This document shows, one piece after another, positions 11,986 to 19,937 of a stretch of DNA of 33,687 nt. The notes beneath the pieces were generated by a model that made no database searches, was not told where the DNA came from, and was given only the letters and a program-made list of their open reading frames with translations. Position 1 is the stretch's first letter. The number at the start of each line of letters is the position of its first letter. This DNA comes from an uncultured Eubacteriales bacterium (GTDB taxonomy: Bacteria; Bacillota; Clostridia; Oscillospirales; Oscillospiraceae). The stretch spans positions 1-33,687 of the forward strand of contig UROG01000031.1 of NCBI GenBank assembly GCA_900549485.1, read 5' to 3'. Both the position numbers and the translations under genes were made by a program.

Positions 11986-13869
11986 ATGAAAGATGGATTC
12001 ATAAAGGTAGCGGCCGCCTCTCCTGTTATAAAGGTTGCCGACGCCGGTTACAATGCCGGCAAAATAATCGAATGTATCAAAGCCGCCGATGAAAAGGGCG
12101 TCAAAATTCTTGTTTTTCCGGAGCTGAGCCTCTCCGGACGCTGTTACGACCTTATCGGTCACAGGGTGCTGCTCGACGGCTGCTCAAGGGCTCTTGCAAG
12201 AGTCGCGGAGGCAAGCGCAGGCGTTGATATGCTCATCTTCGTCGGTCTGCCCGTCGCCGTCGGCGCAAGGCTGTACAGCTGCGCCGCCGCGGTGTATGAC
12301 GGGGAAATTCTCGGTCTTGTTCCGAAAGAAAACGTGGACGGGACGGCTTTTGCCGCCCCCGCCATTGACGAGGCAGAGGTGGAGATCGCCGGTCAGCTCA
12401 CATCGGTGTGCGCGGACATGCTCTTTGAGTGTTCGGCTCTGCGCGGTCTCATCGTCGGCGCGGAGCTTGGCGAGGATATGGACGCCGTTGTCCCTCCCTC
12501 CGTGCGTCATGCCGAGGCAGGCGCGACCGTCATAGCGCAGCTTGCAGCCTTCCCCGAAACGGTCACTTCGACAGACGATGCGCTGCTGGACATCCGTGCG
12601 CAGTCGAAGAGGCTCAAATGCGGCATGATCATGGCGGCTCCCGGTAAAGGAGAGAGCAGCACGGACAACGTTTACTCCGGTCTTTGCCTCGCCGCAGAAA
12701 ACGGAAAGATCCTTGCGCAGGATGAGCGTGAAAACTCTATGGCGATCAGTGAAATAGACATTGACTGCCTTATGAACCTGCGCCGCGCTTCCGGAAAATT
12801 CGACTGCTGCGACGACGAGCACTGGGTCGTACTCTGGGGCGGTGAGTCTGTTAAGACGGAGCTTACGCGCACATATTCAAAACACCCTCACCTTCCCGAG
12901 AAGGCGGAGGAAGTCCCCGCTTACTGTGAGAGAATGCTGGATATTCAGGTATCCGGTCTTGTAAAGCGCATGGAGTATGCACATCTCGACCACTGCGTCG
13001 TCGGCATATCCGGCGGGGTTGACTCCACACTTGCGGTCATGGTCGCCGCAAGAGCCGTCAAAAAGCTTGGGCTTCCTGCGGCGAACGTTATCGCCTGCAC
13101 GATGCCATGCTTCGGCACCTCCTCCCGTACAAAGTCCAACGCCATTATAGTCGCCGAACAGATGGGCGCGGAGGTTCGCGTTATCGACATAGGCAAAGCA
13201 GTGTACCAGCACTTTGACGATATCGGCCACGCGCATGACGATTATTCTATCGCCTTTGAGAACGCGCAGGCTCGCGAACGCACACAGATCCTGCTCGACA
13301 TTGCGAACAAGGTCAACGGTCTTGACGTGGGCACGGAGGATCTCAGCGAATTTGTAGACGGATGGTGTACCTTCAACGGCGACCATACAAGCAACTATGA
13401 CGTTAACCTCGGTCTTACCAAGACTCAGGTTCGTGCAAATGTGCGCTACATCGCCCAGACCACGGATGACAAGGTGCTTGCGGCGGCTTTATGGGATGTG
13501 CTCGACTGCCCCGTAACGCCTGAGCTTCTGCCGATACACGACGATCAGATAGAGCAGAAGAGTGAGGATTCCGTAGGCTCTTACTCATTGCAGGATTTCT
13601 TTACGCACAAGATCATGATCTGCGGCTTTACGCCTTCAAAAACCTTCCGTCTTGCAAAGGCGGCGTATGGAGACGAATTCACCGATGCAGAGCTTATCCG
13701 CTGGCTCAAGAGCTATTGCAGGCGCTACTTCTCACAGCAGTTCAAGCGCTCCTGTCTGATGGACGGACCGGCTGTTGAAGCATTCACCGTCTCTCCGCGC
13801 ACCGGCTTTCTTATTCCGTCCGACGCGGAGGCCGCTCTGTTCCTCGAAGATGCAGAGAGTCTTGAATGA
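11986..13869 (+). CDS. nadE: NAD synthetase with an N-terminal glutaminase (nitrilase-like) domain lacking its catalytic Cys
   Basis: A 627-residue two-domain enzyme for the last step of NAD synthesis (deamido-NAD plus ATP plus ammonia). Residues 1-290 are a CN-hydrolase domain that should release ammonia from glutamine; residues 300-627 are the synthetase with the ATP loop SGGVDST (342-348), GTSSRTKSNA, NVRYIAQ and an intact C-terminus. In the glutaminase domain the Glu is kept (FPELSLSG, E46) and a Lys exists (PKEN, K114). The usual NYREFYE stretch after it is missing, and the nucleophile motif E-[IL]-C-E-D reads AELGEDMD, so Cys is Gly162 (codon GGC at 12469-12471). GESSTDNVYSG is kept. 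The enzyme may depend on free ammonia. AGGAT precedes ATG 11986. Confidence 0.9.
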   Translation: MKDGFIKVAAASPVIKVADAGYNAGKIIECIKAADEKGVKILVFPELSLSGRCYDLIGHRVLLDGCSRALARVAEASAGVDMLIFVGLPVAVGARLYSCAAAVYDGEILGLVPKENVDGTAFAAPAIDEAEVEIAGQLTSVCADMLFECSALRGLIVGAELGEDMDAVVPPSVRHAEAGATVIAQLAAFPETVTSTDDALLDIRAQSKRLKCGMIMAAPGKGESSTDNVYSGLCLAAENGKILAQDERENSMAISEIDIDCLMNLRRASGKFDCCDDEHWVVLWGGESVKTELTRTYSKHPHLPEKAEEVPAYCERMLDIQVSGLVKRMEYAHLDHCVVGISGGVDSTLAVMVAARAVKKLGLPAANVIACTMPCFGTSSRTKSNAIIVAEQMGAEVRVIDIGKAVYQHFDDIGHAHDDYSIAFENAQARERTQILLDIANKVNGLDVGTEDLSEFVDGWCTFNGDHTSNYDVNLGLTKTQVRANVRYIAQTTDDKVLAAALWDVLDCPVTPELLPIHDDQIEQKSEDSVGSYSLQDFFTHKIMICGFTPSKTFRLAKAAYGDEFTDAELIRWLKSYCRRYFSQQFKRSCLMDGPAVEAFTVSPRTGFLIPSDAEAALFLEDAESLE

Positions 13870-13913
13870 CACAATAAATTGCCTTTAAGCATCTGGGACA
13901 TCATAAATTGCAC

Positions 13914-13954
13914 AAAAAATTCCCCTCGGCGCTTATGCGTCAGGGGAATTTTTT
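13914..13954. terminator. Bidirectional terminator between nadE and the ABC permease
   Basis: AAAAAATTCCCCT pairs with AGGGGAATTTTTT, with an inner CGC/GCG. A-runs and T-runs on both sides fit the two convergent genes. Confidence 0.9.
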
Positions 13955-13976
13955 GAAGCTTTTGTACTATTGTTTA

Positions 13977-15062
13977 TTATGCGGCTTTTGCGGCGGCTCT
14001 GCGTTTTTTGGCAACCTGAATACTTTCCTTGATGGAGGGGCCTGCCGTCTGGATAAGAATGACGATTATAAGGACAAGACCCTGGAAGGTATCCTGAATA
14101 TCAACGCTCAGTCCCGGAATGGAGACAATGATGAAGTTGATAGTGGTATAGGACAGCGCGCCGAAAATAACGCCAAGCATATTGCCCTTGCCGCCTGCCA
14201 TATTGACGCCCGCCAGAACAACGGCCGCAATGGCATACATCTCATAGCTGACGCCGGAGGAAGCAGGAGTTACATTACCTATCTTGCACGCCTGAAGAAT
14301 GCTTGCAACGCCGACCGCAAGACCGGTGAGAACGAACACGGAGATCTTGACCCAAGTCACGTTGATACCGGCAAGGCGGGCGCTCTTTTCATTGGAGCCG
14401 ACCGCGTAAATGCTTTTGCCGTACTTGGTATTCTGCGAAATAACGATGAAGAGGATCGCCATTGCAAGAAAGACAAAGGTAATATAAGGTATCTGGAAAG
14501 AACCTATCGTAAGCTTGCCGACGCCGAACTTCATTCTGAGAAGCTCGTAATTGCTGTTGTCGGAGATCATTGCAAACTGCGAGGAGGAGGAGCCGGAGAT
14601 CGCCTTATCTATCTTTCTGACAAAGGAAAGCGTCAGAGAACGGTATATGAGCATGGTGCCGAGGGTAACGACAAACGGAGGCATTTTCCCGAAGCCCACA
14701 AGCATACCGTTGATAAGACCGCACAGCGCGCCGGATGCAAGAGCCGCAAGAACTGTCAGCAGGATGGAGTTTGTGAGGTTAAAGACAATAATGGTAACGC
14801 CGGTGCAGAGGACGAGAGACGAACCGACGGAAAGGTCGATCTGTCCGGTTATGATGACAAACGCCATGCCGAGGGCGATCGTACCTACAATACAGGTATT
14901 CTGGCTGCCCAGAATGGCAACGATATGGCTCCACTTAAAGGTGTTGCCGCCCGCCCTTACGGTATACGCATAGCCTATCATTATGATAAGCAGAACAAAG
15001 ATATAGCTGTATGTTGACCATATCTTTCCTATTTTCTTGCCGAAAGTGTTTTCTTTATTCAT
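13977..15062 (-). CDS. Sugar-type ABC transporter permease (RbsC/BPD family)
   Basis: A 361-residue inner-membrane protein with about ten hydrophobic segments. Family signatures are IALGMAFVIITGQIDLSVGS, GLINGMLVGFGKMPPFVVTLGTM, YAVGSNEKSARLAGINV (the coupling loop to the ATPase) and AIAAVVLAGVNMAGGKG. It forms the channel, probably as a homodimer, with the ATPase encoded just upstream. ATG 15062 follows GGGAGGAAG; an upstream TTG in frame is less likely. The RbsC-like family mostly carries pentoses, hexoses or related compounds. The exact substrate cannot be read from this protein. Confidence 0.92.
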   Translation of the reverse strand: MNKENTFGKKIGKIWSTYSYIFVLLIIMIGYAYTVRAGGNTFKWSHIVAILGSQNTCIVGTIALGMAFVIITGQIDLSVGSSLVLCTGVTIIVFNLTNSILLTVLAALASGALCGLINGMLVGFGKMPPFVVTLGTMLIYRSLTLSFVRKIDKAISGSSSSQFAMISDNSNYELLRMKFGVGKLTIGSFQIPYITFVFLAMAILFIVISQNTKYGKSIYAVGSNEKSARLAGINVTWVKISVFVLTGLAVGVASILQACKIGNVTPASSGVSYEMYAIAAVVLAGVNMAGGKGNMLGVIFGALSYTTINFIIVSIPGLSVDIQDTFQGLVLIIVILIQTAGPSIKESIQVAKKRRAAAKAA

Positions 15063-15079
15063 GACTTCTTCCTCCCAGA

Positions 15080-16558
15080 TCAAACCGCATTGGTGGAATA
15101 GAGCATCACATCATGCTCATTGACTTCGCTGTGCGCAAATTCCTTGACTATATGTCCCTCATAGAAGACGATGCATCTGTCCGCAACCTTCTGTATTTCG
15201 GGGATCTCGAGCGTATTCATGATAATGGTTTTGCCTGCCTGCGCAAAGCTGAGAATAAGCTTGTATATCTCTTCCTTCGCGCCGACGTCAACGCCCTGCG
15301 TGGGGTTATCAAAGAGGAGCAGATCCGCGCCCATATTCATCCAACGGCCAAGGAAAACCTTCTGCTGGTTGCCGCCGGAGAGGGAGGATATGCCGTCGGA
15401 GCTGTCGCCCGCCTTTATATTCAGTGCGTCCTTCTGCTCCTGATAGCGCTTGTTTTCCTCCGACATATGTATGAAAGGCTTCTTCGCGCTGACAACATGC
15501 TCGGCAAGATAGAAGTTTTCCATAATGGACATATCTGGCACAACGGAGTTTTCTTTCCTGTTTGCCGGAAGCATACCGACGGAGTTTCTCATAAACGCGG
15601 CAATCCTGCCATCAAGCTCCTTCCCGCCGAGGAGCATTTTGCCGCCCTCACACGGAAGCGCGCCGAACATTGTCTGCATAAGCTCACTCGCGCCGCAGCC
15701 GGCAAGTCCGGTGAACGCAACGATCTCACCCTTTCTGACGTTGAGATCAACATCGGAAAAGCCGTGTCCGCTGAATTTTTTAAGTTCAAGATATGTATCG
15801 CCAAGTTCTCTGGGAACATATACTTCAGAATCCACATACTCGCTGCCGACCATGTCGGATGTGACAGCGTGGGGCGTAGTATCTTTTATATATCCCGAGG
15901 AAATGTATTCACCGTTTCTCATTACCGTATATCTGTCAGCTATGGCAAAGATTTCGGGCATTTTATGGGAAATGAAGATGAACGACTTTCCTTTTTCTTT
16001 CAAATTTCTGAGTATGCCGAAAAGATGGTTGATCTCATCATTCGACAGCGCCGTGGTAGGCTCGTCAAGGATAAGCAGCTTTGCATCGGCATAAAGCGCC
16101 CTGCATATTTCAAGAAGCTGCTTTTCGCTTGTTTTAAGCTCCGAAACCATGGCATGCGGGTCAATATTGACCCCAAGATCATTAAAGAGCTGTTTTGTCT
16201 TTTCAAGCTGCTCTTTTTTCTTTATAAGACCCAGCTTCGTTCTCAGTTCTCTGCAAAGGAAAATATTATCCGAAACAGAGAGGTCATTGATAACATTCAG
16301 TTCCTGATGGACAAAGGCAATGCCTGCCGCTTCCATAGTCTGAATGGTCGGGTTGGGGTAAATCCTGCCGTCAAAAAAAATCGTGCCGCTGTCCGTCGGA
16401 ATAACGCCGGTGAGGACATTCATAAGAGTGGACTTTCCTGCGCCGTTTTCTCCGAGAAGGGCATGTATTTCCCCTTCTTCAACGCTGATATTTATATCTT
16501 TCAGTGCCTGCGTTCCTCCGAACGCCTTTGAGACATGGCTCATCTCAAGAAGTGCCAT
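15080..16558 (-). CDS. Sugar-type ABC transporter ATP-binding protein (RbsA-like, two NBDs)
   Basis: A 492-residue double ATPase. NBD1 has Walker A GENGAGKST, Walker B LLILDEPT and H-loop SHKMPE, but its signature is degenerate (LKTSEKQ instead of LSxGxxQ). NBD2 has a degenerate Walker A (GLAGCGASEL), typical for this family, a good signature LSGGNQQK and Walker B LLLFDNPTQGVD. One active and one degenerate site per half are normal for RbsA, MglA and XylG. ATG 16558 is 8 bases behind GGAGG. The permease follows after 17 bases. A hairpin separates the gene from the binding protein. Confidence 0.93.
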   Translation of the reverse strand: MALLEMSHVSKAFGGTQALKDINISVEEGEIHALLGENGAGKSTLMNVLTGVIPTDSGTIFFDGRIYPNPTIQTMEAAGIAFVHQELNVINDLSVSDNIFLCRELRTKLGLIKKKEQLEKTKQLFNDLGVNIDPHAMVSELKTSEKQLLEICRALYADAKLLILDEPTTALSNDEINHLFGILRNLKEKGKSFIFISHKMPEIFAIADRYTVMRNGEYISSGYIKDTTPHAVTSDMVGSEYVDSEVYVPRELGDTYLELKKFSGHGFSDVDLNVRKGEIVAFTGLAGCGASELMQTMFGALPCEGGKMLLGGKELDGRIAAFMRNSVGMLPANRKENSVVPDMSIMENFYLAEHVVSAKKPFIHMSEENKRYQEQKDALNIKAGDSSDGISSLSGGNQQKVFLGRWMNMGADLLLFDNPTQGVDVGAKEEIYKLILSFAQAGKTIIMNTLEIPEIQKVADRCIVFYEGHIVKEFAHSEVNEHDVMLYSTNAV

Positions 16559-16599
16559 GAACTGCACCTCCTCAAAACAGATAGGTTTTTTAAGACATG

Positions 16600-16628
16600 G
16601 GGCGGAAGCAGACAGACTGCTTCCGCCC
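16600..16628 (-). other. Intercistronic hairpin between binding protein and ATPase
   Basis: GGGCGGAAGCAG pairs with CTGCTTCCGCCC, a perfect 12-bp stem with a 5-base loop. No T-run follows on the minus strand, so it is not an intrinsic terminator. It fits an mRNA 3' stabiliser or processing site that keeps the binding-protein message more abundant, as known for other ABC operons. Confidence 0.7.
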
Positions 16629-16648
16629 GATAGGAAACGCTTGAATTA

Positions 16649-17743
16649 TCAGTGGCCGGTGAAGCCTTCTACTTCGCCTGCGTTGGATGCGTCAACGATG
16701 AAGACGGGTTCGTAAGAACCGGAACCTACTTCGTAGTCCCAATTGCCCTTCACGTAGTCGACACCCATGTCGATAACGGTCTGCATCATCTTGGGGGAGA
16801 AGTATACGCTCATCATGTTGTCGAAGTACTTGTCAGCGATGGCTGCCTTCTCAGCATCCTTGCCGTTCATGACGTCGTAAAGTTCCTGCATACCGCCGAT
16901 AGCGGAGATGTAAACATCCATTGCCTCGAGGTCAGCCTTGAGAGCATCGGAAGCGCCGGCGTTGATGTAGTTGAGAACGCCGAAGGTCATCTCGTCGTCC
17001 ATGGAGTAGATGTACAGCTTGTTGCCGTTATCCTTTGCCTTTGCGACGATCTCTTCGAGCTTCTGCTCCATGTAGCCGTATGCACCGTCTGCGGACCAGT
17101 CGCAAACTACGGTGTAGCCGTTGAAGATATTGTCGATGTCAGCCTGCTCCCACTTTTCGGTGGTCTCAAACTCGCCCTTGTTCAGATCTTCATACTTGAT
17201 CTCGCCGCGGAGGAACTGCTCAAAGCCTTCCTGACGGCGGGAGCAAACGGTACCGTTGTCGCCGTAGAGAACAACGACGGTGTCGCCGGGAGCCATGCCG
17301 TTCTGCTGGAGCCAGTATGCGATACCGGCGCCGCACTGCCAGTTGTTGCCGGAGTAGTTGAGTGCTGCGTACTTCTCGGTGGCCTCGATTATACGGTCAA
17401 AGGAAATAAAGGGGATGCCTTCTGCATAGAGGGCTTCCTGACCTGCCTGTGCGGAATCGTCCAGAGCCATCATAACAACGATAGCAGCATCGCCGTTTGC
17501 AATGATGGTGTTGATCTGGTCGACCTGCTCCTCACCGGAGGAGGCGGGAATGTAGGTTGCCTTATACTCGCCGGCAGCGGTGATCTCTTCACACTTTGCC
17601 TGTGCGTAGGCACCGGCCTGTGCGGTCCAGCCATGGTCGGGAGTGGGGCCCAGAACATAGATGGTCTGGTCTGCGGCAAATGCGCAGGGAACAACTGCCA
17701 ATACCAGGCAGAGAGCCAGAAGTATTGCTAAGAACTTTTTCAT
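16649..17743 (-). CDS. Sugar-type ABC transporter substrate-binding protein
   Basis: A 364-residue exported type I periplasmic-binding fold protein (Peripla_BP_4 type). Signal peptide MKKFLAILLALCLVLAVVPCAFA, then mature ADQTIYVLGPTPDHGWT. The cysteine at 20 is in VVPC, which does not fit a lipobox, and AFA-AD fits type I cleavage; this is unusual for a Gram-positive binding protein. Binding-fold strands are IYVLGPTPDHGW, IVVMMALDDSAQ, PFISFDR and YIYSMDDEMTFGVLNYI. ATG 17743 follows GGAGG by 7 bases. It is the first gene of the transporter operon, followed by ATPase and permease. The substrate is not known; the DHGWT start suggests the ribose/galactofuranose-type subgroup. Confidence 0.9.
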   Translation of the reverse strand: MKKFLAILLALCLVLAVVPCAFAADQTIYVLGPTPDHGWTAQAGAYAQAKCEEITAAGEYKATYIPASSGEEQVDQINTIIANGDAAIVVMMALDDSAQAGQEALYAEGIPFISFDRIIEATEKYAALNYSGNNWQCGAGIAYWLQQNGMAPGDTVVVLYGDNGTVCSRRQEGFEQFLRGEIKYEDLNKGEFETTEKWEQADIDNIFNGYTVVCDWSADGAYGYMEQKLEEIVAKAKDNGNKLYIYSMDDEMTFGVLNYINAGASDALKADLEAMDVYISAIGGMQELYDVMNGKDAEKAAIADKYFDNMMSVYFSPKMMQTVIDMGVDYVKGNWDYEVGSGSYEPVFIVDASNAGEVEGFTGH

Positions 17744-17864
17744 TGGTTTTCCTCCAATAAAATATTTTTATAATAACCTCAATCGGTTATTATTCTGCAT
17801 AAAGCATCCGGGCGGTATGATAAGTGCGAAAAGTGTCGATACCTGCCCCCTTAATGCATTATGT

Positions 17865-17894
17865 ATTTTATCAGCGTTCTCCCAATAATGTCAA
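17865..17894 (-). promoter_or_regulatory. Promoter of the ABC transporter operon
   Basis: On the minus strand TTGACA (17889-17894), 18 bases, TAAAAT (17865-17870). The leader is about 115 bases and holds AATAACC/GGTTATT, a 7-bp stem near 17775-17793. Confidence 0.75.
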
Positions 17895-17910
17895 TAACAA
17901 TCGTTACATT
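17893..17910. promoter_or_regulatory. Imperfect palindrome at the -35 box
   Basis: AATAACAATCGTTACATT: AAC/GTT and AAT/ATT arms around a central TCG, touching the -35 box. Possible operator. Confidence 0.4.
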
Positions 17911-17930
17911 TGAAACTATTCGTCGTTTCA
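17911..17930. promoter_or_regulatory. Perfect palindrome upstream of the ABC operon
   Basis: TGAAACTATTCGTCGTTTCA: TGAAAC and GTTTCA arms 8 bases apart, centred 30 bases upstream of the -35 box, an activator-like position. It resembles a stretched LacI-type half-site pair but is not a standard cre site. Confidence 0.5.
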
Positions 17931-18003
17931 CATAAAACAGCACTATGATTTTTGTGCAACTTTTTTTGCCGTGCCCATCGGCACGGCAAATCATACGGCG
18001 CTG

Positions 18004-18327
18004 TCAGCGCTTTGTTTTTTTCTTCTTCGGTTCGGGCAGGGCGTCGTACATTGAGCTTACAAGCGCCGTCATAAGCTCCCTGTCGTCAACGCTTTCGACA
18101 AGAAGCATTTCCTTTGCCCCTTCATACGGGCGCTCAAGAGGTGCATCCGGCAGAAGCTCAAGCGCCGGTTTCACCGGCTTTATAAGGAAGCGGTCGTCAT
18201 AAATCCCGCCGAGGATTTTTCCCCGGTAATAAATGATATACTCTCCCATCATGGCGCGGTACGTTATACCGTCCAAATCGGAAAGCTGTTCAAGAACATA
18301 GTCAAGATACTCTTTGCCTGACGCCAT
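18004..18327 (-). CDS. TfoX N-terminal domain protein
   Basis: A 107-residue protein matching the TfoX/Sxy N-terminal domain: YLDYVLEQLSDLDGITYRAMMGEYIIYYRGKILGGIYDDRFLIKPVKPA. It ends in a very basic tail (PKKKKTKR). In Proteobacteria TfoX regulates competence, but stand-alone N domains in Firmicutes have no established role. ATG 18327 is preferred over ATG 18333 because GGAGG would touch the latter. The small gap to the ECF operon upstream (31 bases) means it could be the last gene of that transcript. Confidence 0.82.
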   Translation of the reverse strand: MASGKEYLDYVLEQLSDLDGITYRAMMGEYIIYYRGKILGGIYDDRFLIKPVKPALELLPDAPLERPYEGAKEMLLVESVDDRELMTALVSSMYDALPEPKKKKTKR

Positions 18328-18358
18328 TATCATCCCTCCGCTCTGTTTGCTGCCCCCA

Positions 18359-19219
18359 TTATAGCACTTTCCGCGTTCTTTTCAACATATTCGCGGTGAG
18401 TGCAGCTTCAAGCGGCAGCAGAAGCAGCAGCGCACAGACGAATGCGAACAGTGTCTTGCGTGCGGTCACGGCGGAGATGATCACGACTGAGGAATAGACC
18501 GCCGCCGTTTCGCCGAGGATATACGCCATGAGAAGCATTGTTATCAGGGTGAAGATGAATATGACAAGCGCTCTGTCGCGGTTATCAAAGCGGTATATTG
18601 AATAAGCCGTCCGCCCTTTCAGCGTAAAGCCCCTTGAGCGCATGGACCCGGCCGATTCCGAAAGTCGCTCCGCCGTCCGCGAAATAAGGATGCCTGTGCG
18701 CGTAAAAAATGCCGCAGCGGCTCTTTCCGGTACTCCGGCTGAGCGTCTTGAGCTTTTTATAAGCCTTCTCTCCTCCCGGATGCACGGGATCATACGCAGA
18801 AACGCGGCGATATAAAGAGAGAGCTTCGGCGCGGCTTTTCCGAAAAGATACACGATCTCATCGGTCGTCATTACGGCGCACAGGGCGTCCAGCCACATCA
18901 GCACCGCCGCCGACTTAATGCCTGTGACGGCGCCGCGGATAAGCGCCTCAAGAGTGATCTTATTCCCGATGAAGTTGACCGCCAGAGCGGTCACGCCGAA
19001 GTGATTATACCCTGCATAAAACAGCGCAAACGCGCCCGAAAGCACGGCAAGGAGCATATTACGCATCAGCGCCCTTTTCCCGCCAAAAAAAACATTGCAG
19101 GCAAAGGCGCAGACATAAGCGCACAGCAGGAAGCACGGATGCGAAAATGCGGCTGAGGCGGCAATGGCGGCGGTGAAATAGACAAAATGCACCGCAGGAT
19201 GACAGGCCTTAAAAATCAT
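18359..19219 (-). CDS. ECF transporter T component, second copy
   Basis: A 286-residue EcfT/CbiQ-family membrane protein. Hydrophobic segments flank a cytosolic coupling region holding the two short Arg motifs typical of EcfT: SSRRSAG and SMRSRGFTLKG. The T subunit joins the ATPases to the S subunit. This operon encodes another T protein at 21553-22431 with the same motif (SMNARGFGSGK) but little other similarity by eye. It overlaps the S component by 11 bases and ends the ECF cluster. Whether it replaces or pairs with the other T is unknown. Confidence 0.85.
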   Translation of the reverse strand: MIFKACHPAVHFVYFTAAIAASAAFSHPCFLLCAYVCAFACNVFFGGKRALMRNMLLAVLSGAFALFYAGYNHFGVTALAVNFIGNKITLEALIRGAVTGIKSAAVLMWLDALCAVMTTDEIVYLFGKAAPKLSLYIAAFLRMIPCIREERRLIKSSRRSAGVPERAAAAFFTRTGILISRTAERLSESAGSMRSRGFTLKGRTAYSIYRFDNRDRALVIFIFTLITMLLMAYILGETAAVYSSVVIISAVTARKTLFAFVCALLLLLPLEAALTANMLKRTRKVL

Positions 19220-19937
19220 CTGATCCTCCGCGCTCCATCATTCCGTATTTTGTCTTTACCCTGTTCAGCTTTTCAAGCAGCGGTTCGGAAACAAAAAGCA
19301 GCGTGAGAACGGTCGCCGAGGCGTGGATCGCGTTTACGGGAAGCCCCGCCAGATACACGCCGGCGGCAGCCTGAGCCGATATCTCCGACGTCATGGTAAA
19401 AAGCGTGCAGCTATCAAGAAGCGGCCCCACGATCAGCATAACGGCGAACCCGCCGAACAGGGCAAGCCCCCACTTTCCGGCTTTGACGTGCGCATCGCAG
19501 AAAACCGCGCCCGCAAGAAAGCCCGCAACGCCGAAGGCAAACATCTGCCACGGCGTCCACATTCCCTGCCCGAAAAGGAAATTCGACACAAGCATCGAAA
19601 CAGCGCCCGTCATGAACCCTGCCTCCGCGCCGAAAGCGGCGCCGGTTATGATAATGACGGCGGTAATTGGCTTGAAATGCGGCAGCCAGATGAACGCCGC
19701 CCGCGACACGACGGCAACGGCGCACATGACGGCAAGCGTCACAAGCTCGTTCGCCCTGGGGCCGCGCTTTTCAAACATGAGAAAAAACGGCAGCATCGCC
19801 CAGATAAGCACGATAAAGCTGAGTACATAATAATGTCCCCCGCCGATCCTATATCCGATATACAGTGTCAGCGGCACGGCAAAAACGACCGGCAGCAGGC
19901 GGATAAGAGAGGTCAGCGCCGGCGGTTTGTTTTTCAT
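19209..19937 (-). CDS. ECF transporter S component, probable corrinoid/cobalamin binder
   Basis: A 242-residue membrane protein with about seven hydrophobic segments. The middle stretch PHFKPITAVIIITGAAFGAEAGF followed by VSNFLFGQGMWTPWQMFAFG is typical of the larger S components I associate with cobalamin uptake (CbrT-like). The assignment also rests on the cobalamin riboswitch at the head of the operon and the DUF4430 proteins upstream. The start codon overlaps the ATPase stop by 4 bases. A precursor such as cobinamide or dimethylbenzimidazole would be an alternative substrate. Confidence 0.75.
   Translation of the reverse strand: MKNKPPALTSLIRLLPVVFAVPLTLYIGYRIGGGHYYVLSFIVLIWAMLPFFLMFEKRGPRANELVTLAVMCAVAVVSRAAFIWLPHFKPITAVIIITGAAFGAEAGFMTGAVSMLVSNFLFGQGMWTPWQMFAFGVAGFLAGAVFCDAHVKAGKWGLALFGGFAVMLIVGPLLDSCTLFTMTSEISAQAAAGVYLAGLPVNAIHASATVLTLLFVSEPLLEKLNRVKTKYGMMERGGSDDF

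Noticed and set aside
13908..15017. Plus-strand open frame of 369 codons
   Set aside because: Antisense to the well-conserved ABC permease gene; the peptide has no recognisable domain.
15113..16531. Plus-strand open frame of 472 codons
   Set aside because: Antisense shadow of the RbsA-like ATPase, which has all its motifs on the minus strand.
16652..17731. Plus-strand open frame of 359 codons
   Set aside because: Antisense shadow of the substrate-binding protein; rich in V, C and L owing to complementary codon use.
17968..17987. Possible terminator GCCGTGCC/GGCACGGC
   Set aside because: Perfect hairpin, but the T-run is on the wrong side for plus-strand genes and A follows on the minus strand; kept only as an unexplained hairpin.
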